Below are positions 1 to 9,154 of a stretch of DNA of 47,492 bases, one piece after another. This DNA comes from Sphingomonadaceae bacterium. Lineage in GTDB: Bacteria; Pseudomonadota; Alphaproteobacteria; Sphingomonadales; Sphingomonadaceae. The stretch's first letter is position 1. Every line of letters begins with the position of its first letter. The notes under the pieces were generated by a model, which was not told the origin of the DNA, did not search any database, and was given only the letters and a program-made list of their open reading frames with translations. The stretch is taken from contig JAECRT010000005.1 in the NCBI GenBank assembly GCA_016000085.1, positions 1-47,492 on the forward strand, in the 5' to 3' direction. The position numbers were made by a program, and so were the translations under genes.

Positions 1-22
1 GCGCGACCCGTCAGGCTAAGCT

Positions 23-3022
23 TTAGAATTTGAAGCGTGCGCCCGCCGTGAAGGCCCGGCCAACAATGTCATAGACCGCAATGTTGGTCGGCAGGTTCAC
101 GCCAGGCACCGTGCCGGGAATGAGCGGAGGCTTCTTGTCGAACAGGTTGCTGACATTGCCGAACAGCTCGAAATTACCCTTGCCGTTGGGAATGGTGAAG
201 CGGACCGACAGGTCGGTATACCAGACCGGCTTGACGGACGGATCTTCGAACACGATCGGCAGCGCCCCACCGGGAATGTCGAGCCGCATCTTGCCGATAT
301 ATTGTTCGGACAGCGTCACACCCACCGGACCGTTGCTGTAATCCACCGTCAGGCTGCCCCGCCAGCGCGGGAAGCCCGCCGGGTTGGACGACACGACGCT
401 CACCCCGGCATAATGGGATATCGGGGCGCCGGTATATTGCTGGGAATCGAACTTATCGAGATAGTTGGCATAGAGCCGCAGCCCTAGCGCCCCATTGCCC
501 AGCGTCGTGCGATAGCTGGCGTCGAAATCAAGCCCCGCCGTCTTGAGGAAGGCGATATTGGCCGGCACGATGCGAACGACGTTCGGGAAGGTAGTGGGCG
601 TCGCCCGCTCGATCAGCCCGCACTCCACCGCGCCCGCACCACCGGCATTGGCACAGTTGGTCAGGATCTGCTGCGCGGTCAGCGTTTCAATGATGCCGTC
701 CACCTTGATCTTGTAATAATCGATCGACAGCGAGAAGCCCGGCAGGAAGCGCGGCGACAGCACGCCACCGATCGTCAGCGTCTTGCCGATTTCTGGCTGC
801 AGATTGGCGTTGCCCGAAATCACGCTGTTGACGTTGATGTTCTGGCCGCTGCCATAAACGACATTGCCGCTGGCATCCTTGACCTGCACGTCGTTGACGA
901 TACCGATGCCGCTCTGCGCACCGGCATAAAGTTCGAACAGGTTAGGCGCGCGAATGTCACGCGACAGCGTGCCGCGCAGCAACAGATCGTCGATCGGCTT
1001 CCACGTCGCGCCGACCTTCCAGGTTTTGACCGTCCCCGACGTCGAATAATCGGTGATGCGCGCTGCGCCGTTCAGGCTCAGTTCCTGGAAGAAGGGCGTA
1101 TCCTTCAGGATCGGTACCGCGAGTTCGGCAAAGGCTTCCTTGACGTTCACATCGCCCTGCGCCGATCCCACATTAGTCAGCCAGTAATAGAGCGCGCCGG
1201 TAGGCACTCCGCGAAGGCCAGCGAAATAGTTGGAACGGATCGCCGTCGTTTCGGCAGGCGTCGCCCCCGCGAGCGTCGCCGGATCGGCATTGCTGGTCAG
1301 GTCCAGCGTCACCTTGCGATATTCTGCGCCCACCACGAAATCGACCGGCCCGGCCGGCAGGTCGAACAGGCTGCCACTGATGCTGCCTTCGATCGAATCC
1401 TGCTTCAGCAACGCGGTATAACGCGATGTGCCGGTGGCATAAGCATAGCCTTCTGGCGTGGATGCGGCGGGATTGCCGTTCAGCACGTTCATCGGCTTGC
1501 ACCCGCTATATTGCGACGCGACCGTGGGGTCGAGCAGCACGCGGCAGGTGATCTGGCCGTTGGCCGGATTCACGACCGCATCGGTCGCCGCATAGAGCTT
1601 CTTGGTGTCATACAAGCCGGAATTGGCCAATTTATGCTTGGATTCGCCGTGGGTATAGCTGACTGACCATTTTAGCGAACTCAGGCTGCCTTGCAGCCCC
1701 GCCGTCGCCATCCAGAAATCGGTGCGCTCGTCTGCAACCGGCTTGGGCTGTCCCGCCGATGTTTGACCAACGGTGAGGAAGTCGTTCGGGCCCGCCAGCG
1801 ATGCGTCCAGTGCGGACGACAGATAGGGATTGCCCTTGTAGATGTTCACGCCCAGCGATGGCGGCACCAGCGCGTTCTGCTGGGTGGTGTAGCTCAGGTC
1901 CGTGCGCGAAAAGACACCCTGCGCATAGAAATTGATGTCGTCGGTCAGGTCATAGCTGACCCGGCCAAACGCCTGATAGCTGGTATAAGGCGTGATCGCG
2001 GCATTGTCCGCCGGAATGGCATAGCCATCACCACCGCTCTGGAAGCCAGCCGTGCCGACCGCCGTGCCGGGATTGAAGGGGCGCGTCGTGCCATTATTGT
2101 TGATGACCTGCCCGACGAACGGATTGCCCGCCACGCTCGATCCCGTAATGCGCCCGTTGGGAGCGAGTGCGGAGATCAGGATATTGCGGCCGATGACATA
2201 AGGATTGGCAGCCGTACCGGGCGCGCCCGCGCCGGGATTTTTACCGACGAAATTATAGCCTTGATTGCCGATGTCACGGTCGCTGCGCAGCATCCCTTCG
2301 GTGTTGGCATATTCCCCGCTTAGCAGGATATGGCCGCGCCCACCGGCAAAGTCCCAGCCACCCGCCAGGCCAAGGCGCTGGTTCCCATTATCACCACGCT
2401 GCGAAACGCCCGCCTGCGCCAGCCCCTTGATGCCGGTGAACTTCTTGTCGAGGATGAAGTTGACCACGCCCGCGACCGCGTCCGAACCATAGCCCGCCGA
2501 TGCGCCACCCGTCACCACATCGACCCGCTGCATCAACAACTGCGGCAGGACATTGGTGTCGATCGTACCGATATAGGTGGTCGGCGCCACGCGAATGCCG
2601 TCGAACAGGATCAGCGTGCGCAGCGGCCCCTTGGGGTTGTTGCTGGGCGTACCCAGACTGCGCAGATTGAGGATGTTGCCGTGGATCGGCAGACTGGAAA
2701 AGTTGCTGGCAGACTTGCCGGGGCTGAGCGAGTTGCCGAACTGCGGCAGCTTGTTGAGCGCGTCGGCGACGCCCGATGGCGTGGTGCGCGACAGTTCCTC
2801 TGTCGTCGCCACCGTCACCGGTGTCGGCGCGGTATAGCCGTCACGGACAATGCGGGATCCAGTCACGACGATGTCGGGGGTGCTGGCCGCGTCCTGCGGG
2901 ACTTCCTGGCCGGCCGCCTGCGGCGCGACTGCTGCGGCATCTTGTGCAAATGCCTGACCCGCAAGGGCAATCATGCTGGCGCCCAAAGCCAGCGTGGACA
3001 TCATAATCTTGTGGTTGGACAT
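23..3022 (-). CDS. TonB-dependent outer-membrane receptor
   Basis: Outer-membrane active transporter of 999 aa, driven by TonB/ExbBD. I start it at the ATG ending at 3022, because a purine-rich GAGGAAGA lies just upstream; an in-frame start 24 bases earlier lacks this. Residues 1-26 form a signal peptide ending AFA before QDAAA. A plug domain begins near residue 50 with 'DIVVTGSRIV' and contains 'VDVVTGGASAGYGSDAVAG'. The rest has the aromatic, alternating pattern of a 22-strand barrel and ends in Phe ('AGARFKF'), as needed for BAM insertion. The family takes up siderophores, vitamins, glycans or, in sphingomonads, hydrophobic carbon sources. Its position divergent from an MFS transporter in a catabolic island suggests substrate uptake, which is inference. 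The gene is intact. Confidence 0.93.
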   Translation of the reverse strand: MSNHKIMMSTLALGASMIALAGQAFAQDAAAVAPQAAGQEVPQDAASTPDIVVTGSRIVRDGYTAPTPVTVATTEELSRTTPSGVADALNKLPQFGNSLSPGKSASNFSSLPIHGNILNLRSLGTPSNNPKGPLRTLILFDGIRVAPTTYIGTIDTNVLPQLLMQRVDVVTGGASAGYGSDAVAGVVNFILDKKFTGIKGLAQAGVSQRGDNGNQRLGLAGGWDFAGGRGHILLSGEYANTEGMLRSDRDIGNQGYNFVGKNPGAGAPGTAANPYVIGRNILISALAPNGRITGSSVAGNPFVGQVINNNGTTRPFNPGTAVGTAGFQSGGDGYAIPADNAAITPYTSYQAFGRVSYDLTDDINFYAQGVFSRTDLSYTTQQNALVPPSLGVNIYKGNPYLSSALDASLAGPNDFLTVGQTSAGQPKPVADERTDFWMATAGLQGSLSSLKWSVSYTHGESKHKLANSGLYDTKKLYAATDAVVNPANGQITCRVLLDPTVASQYSGCKPMNVLNGNPAASTPEGYAYATGTSRYTALLKQDSIEGSISGSLFDLPAGPVDFVVGAEYRKVTLDLTSNADPATLAGATPAETTAIRSNYFAGLRGVPTGALYYWLTNVGSAQGDVNVKEAFAELAVPILKDTPFFQELSLNGAARITDYSTSGTVKTWKVGATWKPIDDLLLRGTLSRDIRAPNLFELYAGAQSGIGIVNDVQVKDASGNVVYGSGQNINVNSVISGNANLQPEIGKTLTIGGVLSPRFLPGFSLSIDYYKIKVDGIIETLTAQQILTNCANAGGAGAVECGLIERATPTTFPNVVRIVPANIAFLKTAGLDFDASYRTTLGNGALGLRLYANYLDKFDSQQYTGAPISHYAGVSVVSSNPAGFPRWRGSLTVDYSNGPVGVTLSEQYIGKMRLDIPGGALPIVFEDPSVKPVWYTDLSVRFTIPNGKGNFELFGNVSNLFDKKPPLIPGTVPGVNLPTNIAVYDIVGRAFTAGARFKF

Positions 3023-3101
3023 CGGTTCTTCCTCTCCCTGGATCATCTGGTGCCGGGCCTATCGCCCGGATTCTTCATTATTATCCTGGTGTGCATTTTT
3101 A

Positions 3102-3141
3102 CTGATAATATTACGCTGCTATATGTCAACTAAAATTGCAC
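3102..3141 (-). promoter_or_regulatory. Putative promoter and GTGCAAT element for the TonB receptor
   Basis: On the minus strand, TTGACA (3124-3129) and TATCAG (3102-3107) are separated by 16 bases, a plausible -35/-10 pair. Just upstream is 'GCGGTGCAATTTTAG', related to the element found in the other promoter gaps. The sigma assignment is a guess from sequence. Confidence 0.4.
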
Positions 3142-3239
3142 CGCTGGTAAATGTTTGACGCCCCATTGTGGCCTTGCGGCCACGCCCACCATCCCCTTAG
3201 CGAAAGGGCGGCTTCGCCATCGCCACCAACGAACACATA

Positions 3240-3268
3240 TTGACCTATGGTGCAATAATGTGCGTTAT
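3240..3268 (+). promoter_or_regulatory. CTATGGTGCAATAAT element before MFS/ALDH operon
   Basis: Contains CTATGGTGCAATAATGTGC at 3245-3263, close to the copies at 13393 and 17297. A possible promoter is TTGACC (3240-3245), 17 bases, CGTTAT (3263-3268), which would place the element in the spacer. It lies about 80 bases before the MFS start. Confidence 0.4.
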
Positions 3269-3347
3269 GGCGCCATCGTCCCATTTGCATCGGGCGCCCA
3301 CAAAGACCGTGCCGGCAAAAGGCCGAACATGGCGGATATGATGGAGA

Positions 3348-4742
3348 ATGATCTTGCCGCCGCTCAGCGATGACATAGCCGCCCCACCACCGCACATCAT
3401 GGCGGCATCCGGTGATTCGGCACCAGCCAGCGTGGCGCCATCGGGCGACTATCCCTCGCCACCGATGGCGTGGCTGACCGTCGCGATCCTGTTTCTGCTC
3501 TACATATTGTCGCTGACCGACCGCAACATCATGGCGTTGATGGTCGGGCCGATCAAACGCGACCTGGGCCTGTCGGATCTTCAGATCAGCCTGTTGCAGG
3601 GACCGGCCTTTGCGGTTCTTTTCTGCCTGTGCGCCATTCCGCTGGGCATGGCGCTAGATCGCTACAGCCGCCGGGTCGTGCTGTATCTATCGGTCACGTT
3701 ATGGAGCATCGCAGCCGCCAGCTGCGGCCTGGCGGGCAGTTTCGCCGCACTTGCCGTCGCGCGCGCTGGCGTGGGCGCGGGTGAATCCGGCTTCGGCACC
3801 GGCAGCTATTCCATCGTCGGCGACAGTTTCCCCCCGCACCGCGTCTCGCTCGCCATGTCGGTGTTCATCATGGGCGGCGTCATGGGCGCGGGCATCGTAT
3901 TCCTGCTGGGCGGGCCGATCGTCGCCGCTGCAATGAAGGCGGGTCCGGCGGCCTGGCCCATCTTCGGCCTGCTCCAACCATGGCAACAGGTGTTCATCAT
4001 GACCGGCGCCCCCGGCATCCTGCTTGCTCTGCTCGTCTTCGTCTTTCGCGAACCGCCCCGGCGCAAGGCCGCCGCATCGGCAGGCGCGGGCTATGGTGAA
4101 GCGATCGCCTATATGCGCCAGTACAAGCCGCTTTATGTCGCCGCGTTTGTCGGCTTCGGTCTCGCCTATGCCGCTACCATCGGTTTTCAGCTCTGGACGC
4201 CGGTCTATCTCGCCCGCATCCATGGCTGGCAACCTGGTCAGATCGGCCCGGTGATCGGCATCGCCCAGATCGCGGCGGCCGCGATGATCCCGATTCACGG
4301 CTATATCGTCGATCGCCTCTATCGTGGCGGGCGCAAGGACGCGCATCTCTTCTGGTGCCTGTTCACCGTGCTGGCCGCCGCACCCTTCGGCATCGCGGCA
4401 TTCCTGGTCACCAGCCCTTGGGCGACGGTCATCTGCTACTGGCTCTTCATGGCGCTGATTCTCTCCACGGCCAGCATGGGACCGGCAATGGTGCAGGTCG
4501 TCACCCCTCAGCATCTGCGCGGACGCGTGTCCGCCCTTTATGTGCTGGCATCAGGCCTGATCGCCATGGCGGGGGGCCCGGCCTTTATCGGCATCGTCAC
4601 CACGCTGGTGATCGGCGACGAAATGAAGGTCGGCTATTCGCTTATCGCTAGTGTCCTGTGCGTGCTGTTGCCCGCCGCGCTCCTCTTTGCCCTTGGCCGC
4701 GCCTCGATGCGCCGCGCCCAAGCCGCCCTCGTTCAAGGATAA
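3348..4742 (+). CDS. MFS transporter
   Basis: Inner-membrane major facilitator permease, 464 aa, with about 12 hydrophobic segments after a Pro/Ala-rich N-terminal tail. Near residues 57-85 it has 'LTDRNIMALMVGPIKRDLGL', the TM1-loop pattern common in sphingomonad catabolic MFS genes, followed by the 'GMALDRYSRR' loop 2-3 signature. The ATG used has GGAG very close by; a later in-frame ATG at 3399 is possible but has no better ribosome site. The stop lies 4 bases before the aldehyde dehydrogenase, so the two are probably co-transcribed. It may import the substrate or an intermediate; specificity cannot be read. A second paralogue-like MFS is at 33066-34418. Confidence 0.88.
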   Translation: MILPPLSDDIAAPPPHIMAASGDSAPASVAPSGDYPSPPMAWLTVAILFLLYILSLTDRNIMALMVGPIKRDLGLSDLQISLLQGPAFAVLFCLCAIPLGMALDRYSRRVVLYLSVTLWSIAAASCGLAGSFAALAVARAGVGAGESGFGTGSYSIVGDSFPPHRVSLAMSVFIMGGVMGAGIVFLLGGPIVAAAMKAGPAAWPIFGLLQPWQQVFIMTGAPGILLALLVFVFREPPRRKAAASAGAGYGEAIAYMRQYKPLYVAAFVGFGLAYAATIGFQLWTPVYLARIHGWQPGQIGPVIGIAQIAAAAMIPIHGYIVDRLYRGGRKDAHLFWCLFTVLAAAPFGIAAFLVTSPWATVICYWLFMALILSTASMGPAMVQVVTPQHLRGRVSALYVLASGLIAMAGGPAFIGIVTTLVIGDEMKVGYSLIASVLCVLLPAALLFALGRASMRRAQAALVQG

Positions 4743-4746
4743 TGTC

Positions 4747-6222
4747 ATGATCGAAACCCGCAGCCCCGCCTTCATCGATGGCAAGCCCAAGCAATTGCTG
4801 ATCGACGGCAAGCTGGTCGATGCCCTGTCCGGCGAAACCTTTCAGAGCACCAGCCCCTCGACCGGCGAACTGGTCGCCACGTTCGCGCTCGCCAGCGCGG
4901 AGGATGTCGACCGCGCCGTGCGCGCGGCCCGCGCTGCGCTTGACGGACCATGGAGCCGTTTCAAGCCCGCCGATCGACAGGCGGTGCTGCTGCGCCTCGC
5001 CGACCTGGTCGATGCCGAATTTGACGACCTTGCTTTGCTCGACTGCATCGAAATGGGCCGCCCGATCACCGCCGCGCGCGGCCTACGCCCAATGGTGCAG
5101 CGCTCGCTGCGTCATTTCGCGGGCGCCGCCACGGCGATCCACGGCGAAACTCTGTCCAACAGCGCGCCCGTGGATCTCCTCTCCTTCACCTTGCGCGAGC
5201 CAGTCGGCGTCGTCGGCGCGATCATCCCGTGGAACGGTCCGCTGTTCAGTGCCGCATGGAAAGTCGGCCCCGTCCTCGCCACCGGCTGCACCATCGTCCT
5301 CAAACCCGCCGAGGACGCCTCGCTCAGCCCGCTGCGTTTCGCCCAGCTTTGTCTGGAAGCGGGCGTCCCTCCCGGCGTCGTCAATGTCGTCACCGGGGCA
5401 GGCGCGACGGGCGCGGCGCTGGCCGATCATCCCGATGTCGACAAGATCGCGTTCACTGGCTCGTGCGAAACCGGTCAGCGCATCATCGCCGCCGCGGCGG
5501 GGTCGGTGAAGCGCGTGACGATGGAACTGGGCGGCAAGTCCCCCAACATCATCTTCGCCGACGCCGATCTCGACCTTGCCACCCCCGCCGCCGCCATGGG
5601 CGTGTTCAACAATTCGGGGCAGGTCTGCGCGGCCGGCACACGCCTGTTCGTGCAGCGGCCCGTCTATGACGAGATGATCGAACGCATCGCCGCCTTCACC
5701 GCGGCACTCAAGGTCGGCCCCAGCCTCGACCCCGAAACCGTCATCGGCCCGCTCGTATCGGCGAAACAATATGCCCGCGTCTCCTCTTATCTCGACCTAG
5801 GCCCACAGGAAGGCGCGCGCCTCGTCACCGGCGGCCACCGCGTCACGGGCGACGGCTTCGACGCGGGCCACTGGGTCGCCCCCACCGTCTTTGCCGACGT
5901 GCGCGACGACATGCGCATCGCGCGCGAGGAGATTTTCGGCCCCGTCTCCTGCATCCTGCCTTTCGACGATTTCGACGATGTCATCACCCGCGCCAACGCC
6001 ACCCGCTTTGGCCTCGCTGGCGGGGTATGGACCCGTGACATCACCAAGGCGATGGCGGCGGTGAAGCGCATCCGCGCCGGGTCGATCTGGGTGAACCATT
6101 ATTTCGCGATGGATCCCTCCGTCCCCTTCGGCGGCTACAAGATGAGCGGCTACGGGCGCGAGGGCGGCAGCGAACATATCGACGCCTATCTGCAAACCAA
6201 GGGCGTCTGGATCAGAACGTGA
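4747..6222 (+). CDS. Aldehyde dehydrogenase (NAD(P)+)
   Basis: Oxidises an aldehyde to a carboxylic acid with NAD(P)+; cytosolic. 491 aa, the usual family length. Key residues are in place: Asn163 in 'IPWNGP', the GSxxxG-type loop 'FTGSCETGQRI', Glu260 in 'MELGGKSPN', catalytic Cys294 in 'SGQVCAAG' and 'EEIFGPV' further on. The start follows AAGGA and comes 4 bases after the MFS stop. In context it could oxidise the aldehyde made by the P450 or the PQQ alcohol dehydrogenase, feeding an acid to CoA activation; that link is inference. Confidence 0.92.
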   Translation: MIETRSPAFIDGKPKQLLIDGKLVDALSGETFQSTSPSTGELVATFALASAEDVDRAVRAARAALDGPWSRFKPADRQAVLLRLADLVDAEFDDLALLDCIEMGRPITAARGLRPMVQRSLRHFAGAATAIHGETLSNSAPVDLLSFTLREPVGVVGAIIPWNGPLFSAAWKVGPVLATGCTIVLKPAEDASLSPLRFAQLCLEAGVPPGVVNVVTGAGATGAALADHPDVDKIAFTGSCETGQRIIAAAAGSVKRVTMELGGKSPNIIFADADLDLATPAAAMGVFNNSGQVCAAGTRLFVQRPVYDEMIERIAAFTAALKVGPSLDPETVIGPLVSAKQYARVSSYLDLGPQEGARLVTGGHRVTGDGFDAGHWVAPTVFADVRDDMRIAREEIFGPVSCILPFDDFDDVITRANATRFGLAGGVWTRDITKAMAAVKRIRAGSIWVNHYFAMDPSVPFGGYKMSGYGREGGSEHIDAYLQTKGVWIRT

Positions 6223-6247
6223 AAAAGGGGGCCACGGCCCCCTTTTT
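6222..6247. terminator. Bidirectional Rho-independent terminator
   Basis: A GC stem (GGGGGC, loop CACG, GCCCCC) is flanked by five A on the left and five T on the right. It works as an intrinsic terminator on either strand and sits between the convergent aldehyde dehydrogenase and ferredoxin genes. Confidence 0.85.
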
Positions 6248-6249
6248 CT

Positions 6250-6441
6250 TCATTTCACGATTTCAAGCGCCCTTTCCGGGCAGGATTTCGCCCCGCGCCA
6301 GGCCAATTTCTCGTCCGCCTCGGACACATCAATGTCGCCGTCCATGATATAGCCTTCGTCGTCCAGATCGAAGATATTCGGCGCCATGGCCCAGCACCGG
6401 GCATGACCCTGGCATTTATCCTTATGTACGATGATCTTCAT
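6250..6441 (-). CDS. 3Fe-4S ferredoxin, P450 redox partner
   Basis: Small electron carrier, 63 aa, beginning 'MKIIVHKDKC'. The cysteine pattern C10-x5-C16 ... C54, with no fourth ligand between, fits a [3Fe-4S] ferredoxin of the class that feeds bacterial P450s. It lies 20 bases downstream of the P450 on the same strand, so the two are almost certainly an operon. An open frame extends upstream into the P450 gene, but this ATG after a GGAG-containing stretch is the natural start. No ferredoxin reductase is in the window, so electrons must come from one encoded elsewhere. Confidence 0.9.
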   Translation of the reverse strand: MKIIVHKDKCQGHARCWAMAPNIFDLDDEGYIMDGDIDVSEADEKLAWRGAKSCPERALEIVK

Positions 6442-6461
6442 GTCACTCTCCTCCCCCGCGC

Positions 6462-7688
6462 TCAGGACCAGTCCAGAATCAGATTTTCGATCCCGAACAC
6501 ATGGCCGCCATAGGTGACGGGCGCGGTGCCTTCCTTGATGCGGAAGTCGGGAATGCGCTTGAGCCATTCCTCCAGCGCCACCACGATCTCCCGCCGCGCC
6601 AGATGTGATCCCAGACAACGGTGCGGGCCATAGGCAAAGGCGGTATGGCGATTATCCTCGCGCGCCAGGTCGATGCGTTCGGGATGGTCGAACTCGGCCG
6701 GATCGCGATTGGCGATCATCGTGGCACAGGACACATAATCGCCCTTGCGGATCGGCGCGCCCTCGAAATCCACGTCCTTCGTCGCCACCCGGATCATCTG
6801 CACCGTGGGATAGGCGCGCAGCAATTCCTCCGCCGCCAGCACGATCCGCGACGGATCGCCGCGCAACAACCGCTGGTCATCGACATGCCGCGCCAGATAA
6901 TTGAGGTCGAACCCAATCGCGGCAGCCACCGTGTCGAGGCCCGCGACGAACAGCAGCACGCCTGTCCCGCGTATCTCGGCATCGGTCAGCGGCCGGTCGT
7001 CAATCTTCGACTGCACCAGGAACGACATGAAATCGTCCACCGACTGCGCGCGGCGCTGCGCCGCCAGATCGTCGATGAACGCGATGATCTTGCGCGCGGC
7101 GGCCGGGCGCTTCGCATTGTCGCCATGGAACAGGTCATTGGCCCAGCCGACAAATTCGTCCAGCCGGTCGTCGGGCAGGCCCAGGAAACGCAGGAAGATG
7201 TTGACCGCGAAGGGGAAGGCGAAATCCTTCATCACGTCACAACTCGTACCCGCCGCCGCGATCCTGTCGATCAGGAAGGCCGACCGCTCCCGCACCGCCG
7301 TTTCCAGCGCCATCACCCGCTTGGGCGACAGCAACGGGTTGAGCAGCGAGCGAAACTTGCCATGTTCTGGTGGGTCCAGTTCCAACGGAATCATCGGCCA
7401 GCTTTCGCCCAGCGCCGACGCGAAGATGCTGCGATGGCTGGAAAAGCTTTCCGGGTCTTGCAACACCCGCCGCTGGTCCTGCGCACGGGTGATGACCCAC
7501 GTGCCGCGCCCGTCGCGCGTATTGACCGGCGAATAGAATATCGGCGGTCCACCATGTACCACCGCGCTCGCCGCCTGCGGATCACCATTGGGCGTGGGCG
7601 CCATGCCGGGCGACGTGAACAGGCTGAAGTCCCCGATCATGTCGGGCGGCACATGGGCCGGAACCGGGTGGGCTGCGAAGGTTTCCAT
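6462..7688 (-). CDS. Cytochrome P450 (bacterial class I)
   Basis: Haem monooxygenase, 408 aa, soluble, with no membrane anchor. Motifs seen: C-helix 'DPPEHGKFRSLLNP' (about 105-118), I-helix 'AGLDTV' (249-254), ExxR as E288-L-L-R291, and haem-binding 'FAYGPHRCLG' with thiolate Cys358. The ATG at 7688 has AGGAG about nine bases upstream; in-frame ATGs farther up lack this. It would use O2 and two electrons, delivered by the adjacent 3Fe-4S ferredoxin, to hydroxylate a hydrophobic substrate. The setting resembles CYPs that start oxidation of terpenoid, steroid or alkyl compounds. Substrate unknown. Confidence 0.94.
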   Translation of the reverse strand: METFAAHPVPAHVPPDMIGDFSLFTSPGMAPTPNGDPQAASAVVHGGPPIFYSPVNTRDGRGTWVITRAQDQRRVLQDPESFSSHRSIFASALGESWPMIPLELDPPEHGKFRSLLNPLLSPKRVMALETAVRERSAFLIDRIAAAGTSCDVMKDFAFPFAVNIFLRFLGLPDDRLDEFVGWANDLFHGDNAKRPAAARKIIAFIDDLAAQRRAQSVDDFMSFLVQSKIDDRPLTDAEIRGTGVLLFVAGLDTVAAAIGFDLNYLARHVDDQRLLRGDPSRIVLAAEELLRAYPTVQMIRVATKDVDFEGAPIRKGDYVSCATMIANRDPAEFDHPERIDLAREDNRHTAFAYGPHRCLGSHLARREIVVALEEWLKRIPDFRIKEGTAPVTYGGHVFGIENLILDWS

Positions 7689-7755
7689 CGGGCGTCGCTC
7701 TCCTGTCTGCATGCGCTCGATCCGACTCGGCGGCAAGGCGGCGCACTTCTAATTT

Positions 7756-7773
7756 TGCATCAGAGTATAGAAT
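7756..7773 (-). promoter_or_regulatory. Shared promoter element, P450 side
   Basis: An 18-base stretch TGCATCAGAGTATAGAAT (plus strand) matches 16 of 18 bases with the copy at 23723-23740 and is similar to 16850-16867. Read on the minus strand towards the P450 it gives CTATACTCTGATGCAAAATT. It is either an operator or an operator overlapping a -10 box. Confidence 0.45.
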
Positions 7774-7820
7774 ATAACGCGTCCGGCTTCTGTCAACCAG
7801 ATGCCGTCGCCACCACAAAA

Positions 7821-7840
7821 CTATCCTCCTGTGCAAATTA
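7821..7840 (+). promoter_or_regulatory. Shared promoter element, acyl-CoA dehydrogenase side
   Basis: CTATCCTCCTGTGCAAATTA faces the acyl-CoA dehydrogenase operon and aligns without gaps to the minus-strand copy in the 16835-16867 region. A further CTGTGCAGAATT lies at 7852-7863. Each of the two divergent genes therefore has its own copy. Confidence 0.4.
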
Positions 7841-7928
7841 TATCTAGCCACCTGTGCAGAATTGACTTAAGCAAAGGTCAGGGCTGCAACGCCCTCCCGC
7901 ATTGATGACGGGAATAAGGACAGGGAAG

Positions 7929-9110
7929 ATGGTGGAGAGCGAGGCAATCGATGAACAGGCGTTCCGACTGGAAGCGCGTGCCTGGTTGAAGGCGAATTTT
8001 CCGCCTTCCCTTGCCCATGTGCCTGGCCTGATCTTTCAGGGCGATCGACATACAGCCGAAGCCAATGCCGACTATCAACTCTGGCGCCAGCGCATGGCCG
8101 ACAAGGGTTGGGGCGTGCCGAACTGGGCGTCACGCTATGGCGGCGCGGACCTCACTTCCCTGCACGGCAAGATTATCGGCGAGGAACTGACCGCGATCGG
8201 TGGGTTTAACCCGATCCGCAGCTATGGCACGATGATGCTCGGCCCCACTTTGCTCGAATATGGCAATGAAGCACAGAAACTGGAGCATCTCCCCTTCATC
8301 GCCAGCCATGAACGCCGCTGGTGCCAGGGCTTTTCGGAACCGGGCGCCGGGTCCGACCTCGCCTCGCTTCAGACCCGCTGCACCGACATGGGCGACCACT
8401 GGCTCGTCAACGGGCAAAAGATCTGGACGTCCGGCGCAGATCAGGCCGACTGGTGCTTTGCCATTGTGCGCACCGACACCAGCCGCAAACAGGGCGGCAT
8501 CAGTTTCCTGCTGATCGATATGGCATCGGAGGGGATAGAGGCGCGACCCATCGTTCTCATCAGCGGCTCGACCCATTTCTGCGAAGTCTTCTTCAACGAT
8601 GTGAAAGTGCCGAAGGGCAATCTGGTCGGGCAAGTCAATCAGGGCTGGACCATCGCCAAGCGACTGCTCCAGTTCGAACGCAACAGCCTGTCGGAAGTGA
8701 AGGCGGACATCACACCGCTATCCCCGCTCGCCCATGAATATCTCGGCACCGACGCGTTGGGCCGTATCGACAGCCCGGACCTGCGCGCGCGCATGGTCCA
8801 CAATGCGATGCGCCATGAAGCCTATATGGCGACCGTCCACCGCTTCGCACAGGAAGCGAAGAATGGCGGGCCGAGCAACGGCGTATCAACGCTCAAGAAT
8901 CTGTGGTCCGGCATCATTCAGGAACGGTCAGAACTGCTCGTCGAACTGATGGGCGCCAACGGCCTCGGCTGGGCGGGGGACGCCTATGGCGAAGCCGAAC
9001 GAGAAGCGGCGCGCGCCCTGCTGCACAGCAAGGCATTCTCTATCTACGGCGGCAGTTTCGAAGTGCAGAATAACATCACCGCCAAGCACACCCTCGGCCT
9101 GCCGGGCTGA
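7929..9110 (+). CDS. Acyl-CoA dehydrogenase, alpha-type subunit
   Basis: FAD-dependent acyl-CoA dehydrogenase, 393 aa. It carries the flavin-site stretch 'FSEPGAGSDLASLQTR' and 'NGQKIWTSGA'. The C-terminus reads 'IYGGSFEVQ' where the usual short-chain enzyme has YEGT with its catalytic Glu, so the base must lie elsewhere, as in FadE proteins of cholesterol-type pathways. I prefer the ATG at 7929 (AAGGACAGGGAAG upstream) over 7905. The next gene is a second, shorter-active-site acyl-CoA dehydrogenase 44 bases on; such neighbours usually form an alpha2beta2 heterotetramer acting on bulky or branched acyl-CoAs. That pairing is inferred from family knowledge. Confidence 0.9.
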   Translation: MVESEAIDEQAFRLEARAWLKANFPPSLAHVPGLIFQGDRHTAEANADYQLWRQRMADKGWGVPNWASRYGGADLTSLHGKIIGEELTAIGGFNPIRSYGTMMLGPTLLEYGNEAQKLEHLPFIASHERRWCQGFSEPGAGSDLASLQTRCTDMGDHWLVNGQKIWTSGADQADWCFAIVRTDTSRKQGGISFLLIDMASEGIEARPIVLISGSTHFCEVFFNDVKVPKGNLVGQVNQGWTIAKRLLQFERNSLSEVKADITPLSPLAHEYLGTDALGRIDSPDLRARMVHNAMRHEAYMATVHRFAQEAKNGGPSNGVSTLKNLWSGIIQERSELLVELMGANGLGWAGDAYGEAEREAARALLHSKAFSIYGGSFEVQNNITAKHTLGLPG

Positions 9111-9154
9111 GCGCGCATGGGCGGAAAGGGAAAAAACATGCGGGAGGATGGGCC

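Larger units (their letters stand above)
3023..3347. other. Divergent intergenic region, TonB receptor / MFS
   Basis: About 325 bases without a convincing gene. It holds the putative receptor promoter (3102-3141) and a GTGCAATAAT-type element facing the MFS gene (3240-3268). A second GTGTGCATTTTT-like copy lies near 3089-3100. The short open frames here lack ribosome sites and recognisable protein features. Confidence 0.6.

Noticed and set aside
6621..7847. Plus-strand open frame (408 codons) across the P450 gene
   Set aside because: The P450 motifs on the minus strand are unambiguous; this frame has no ribosome site or family signature.
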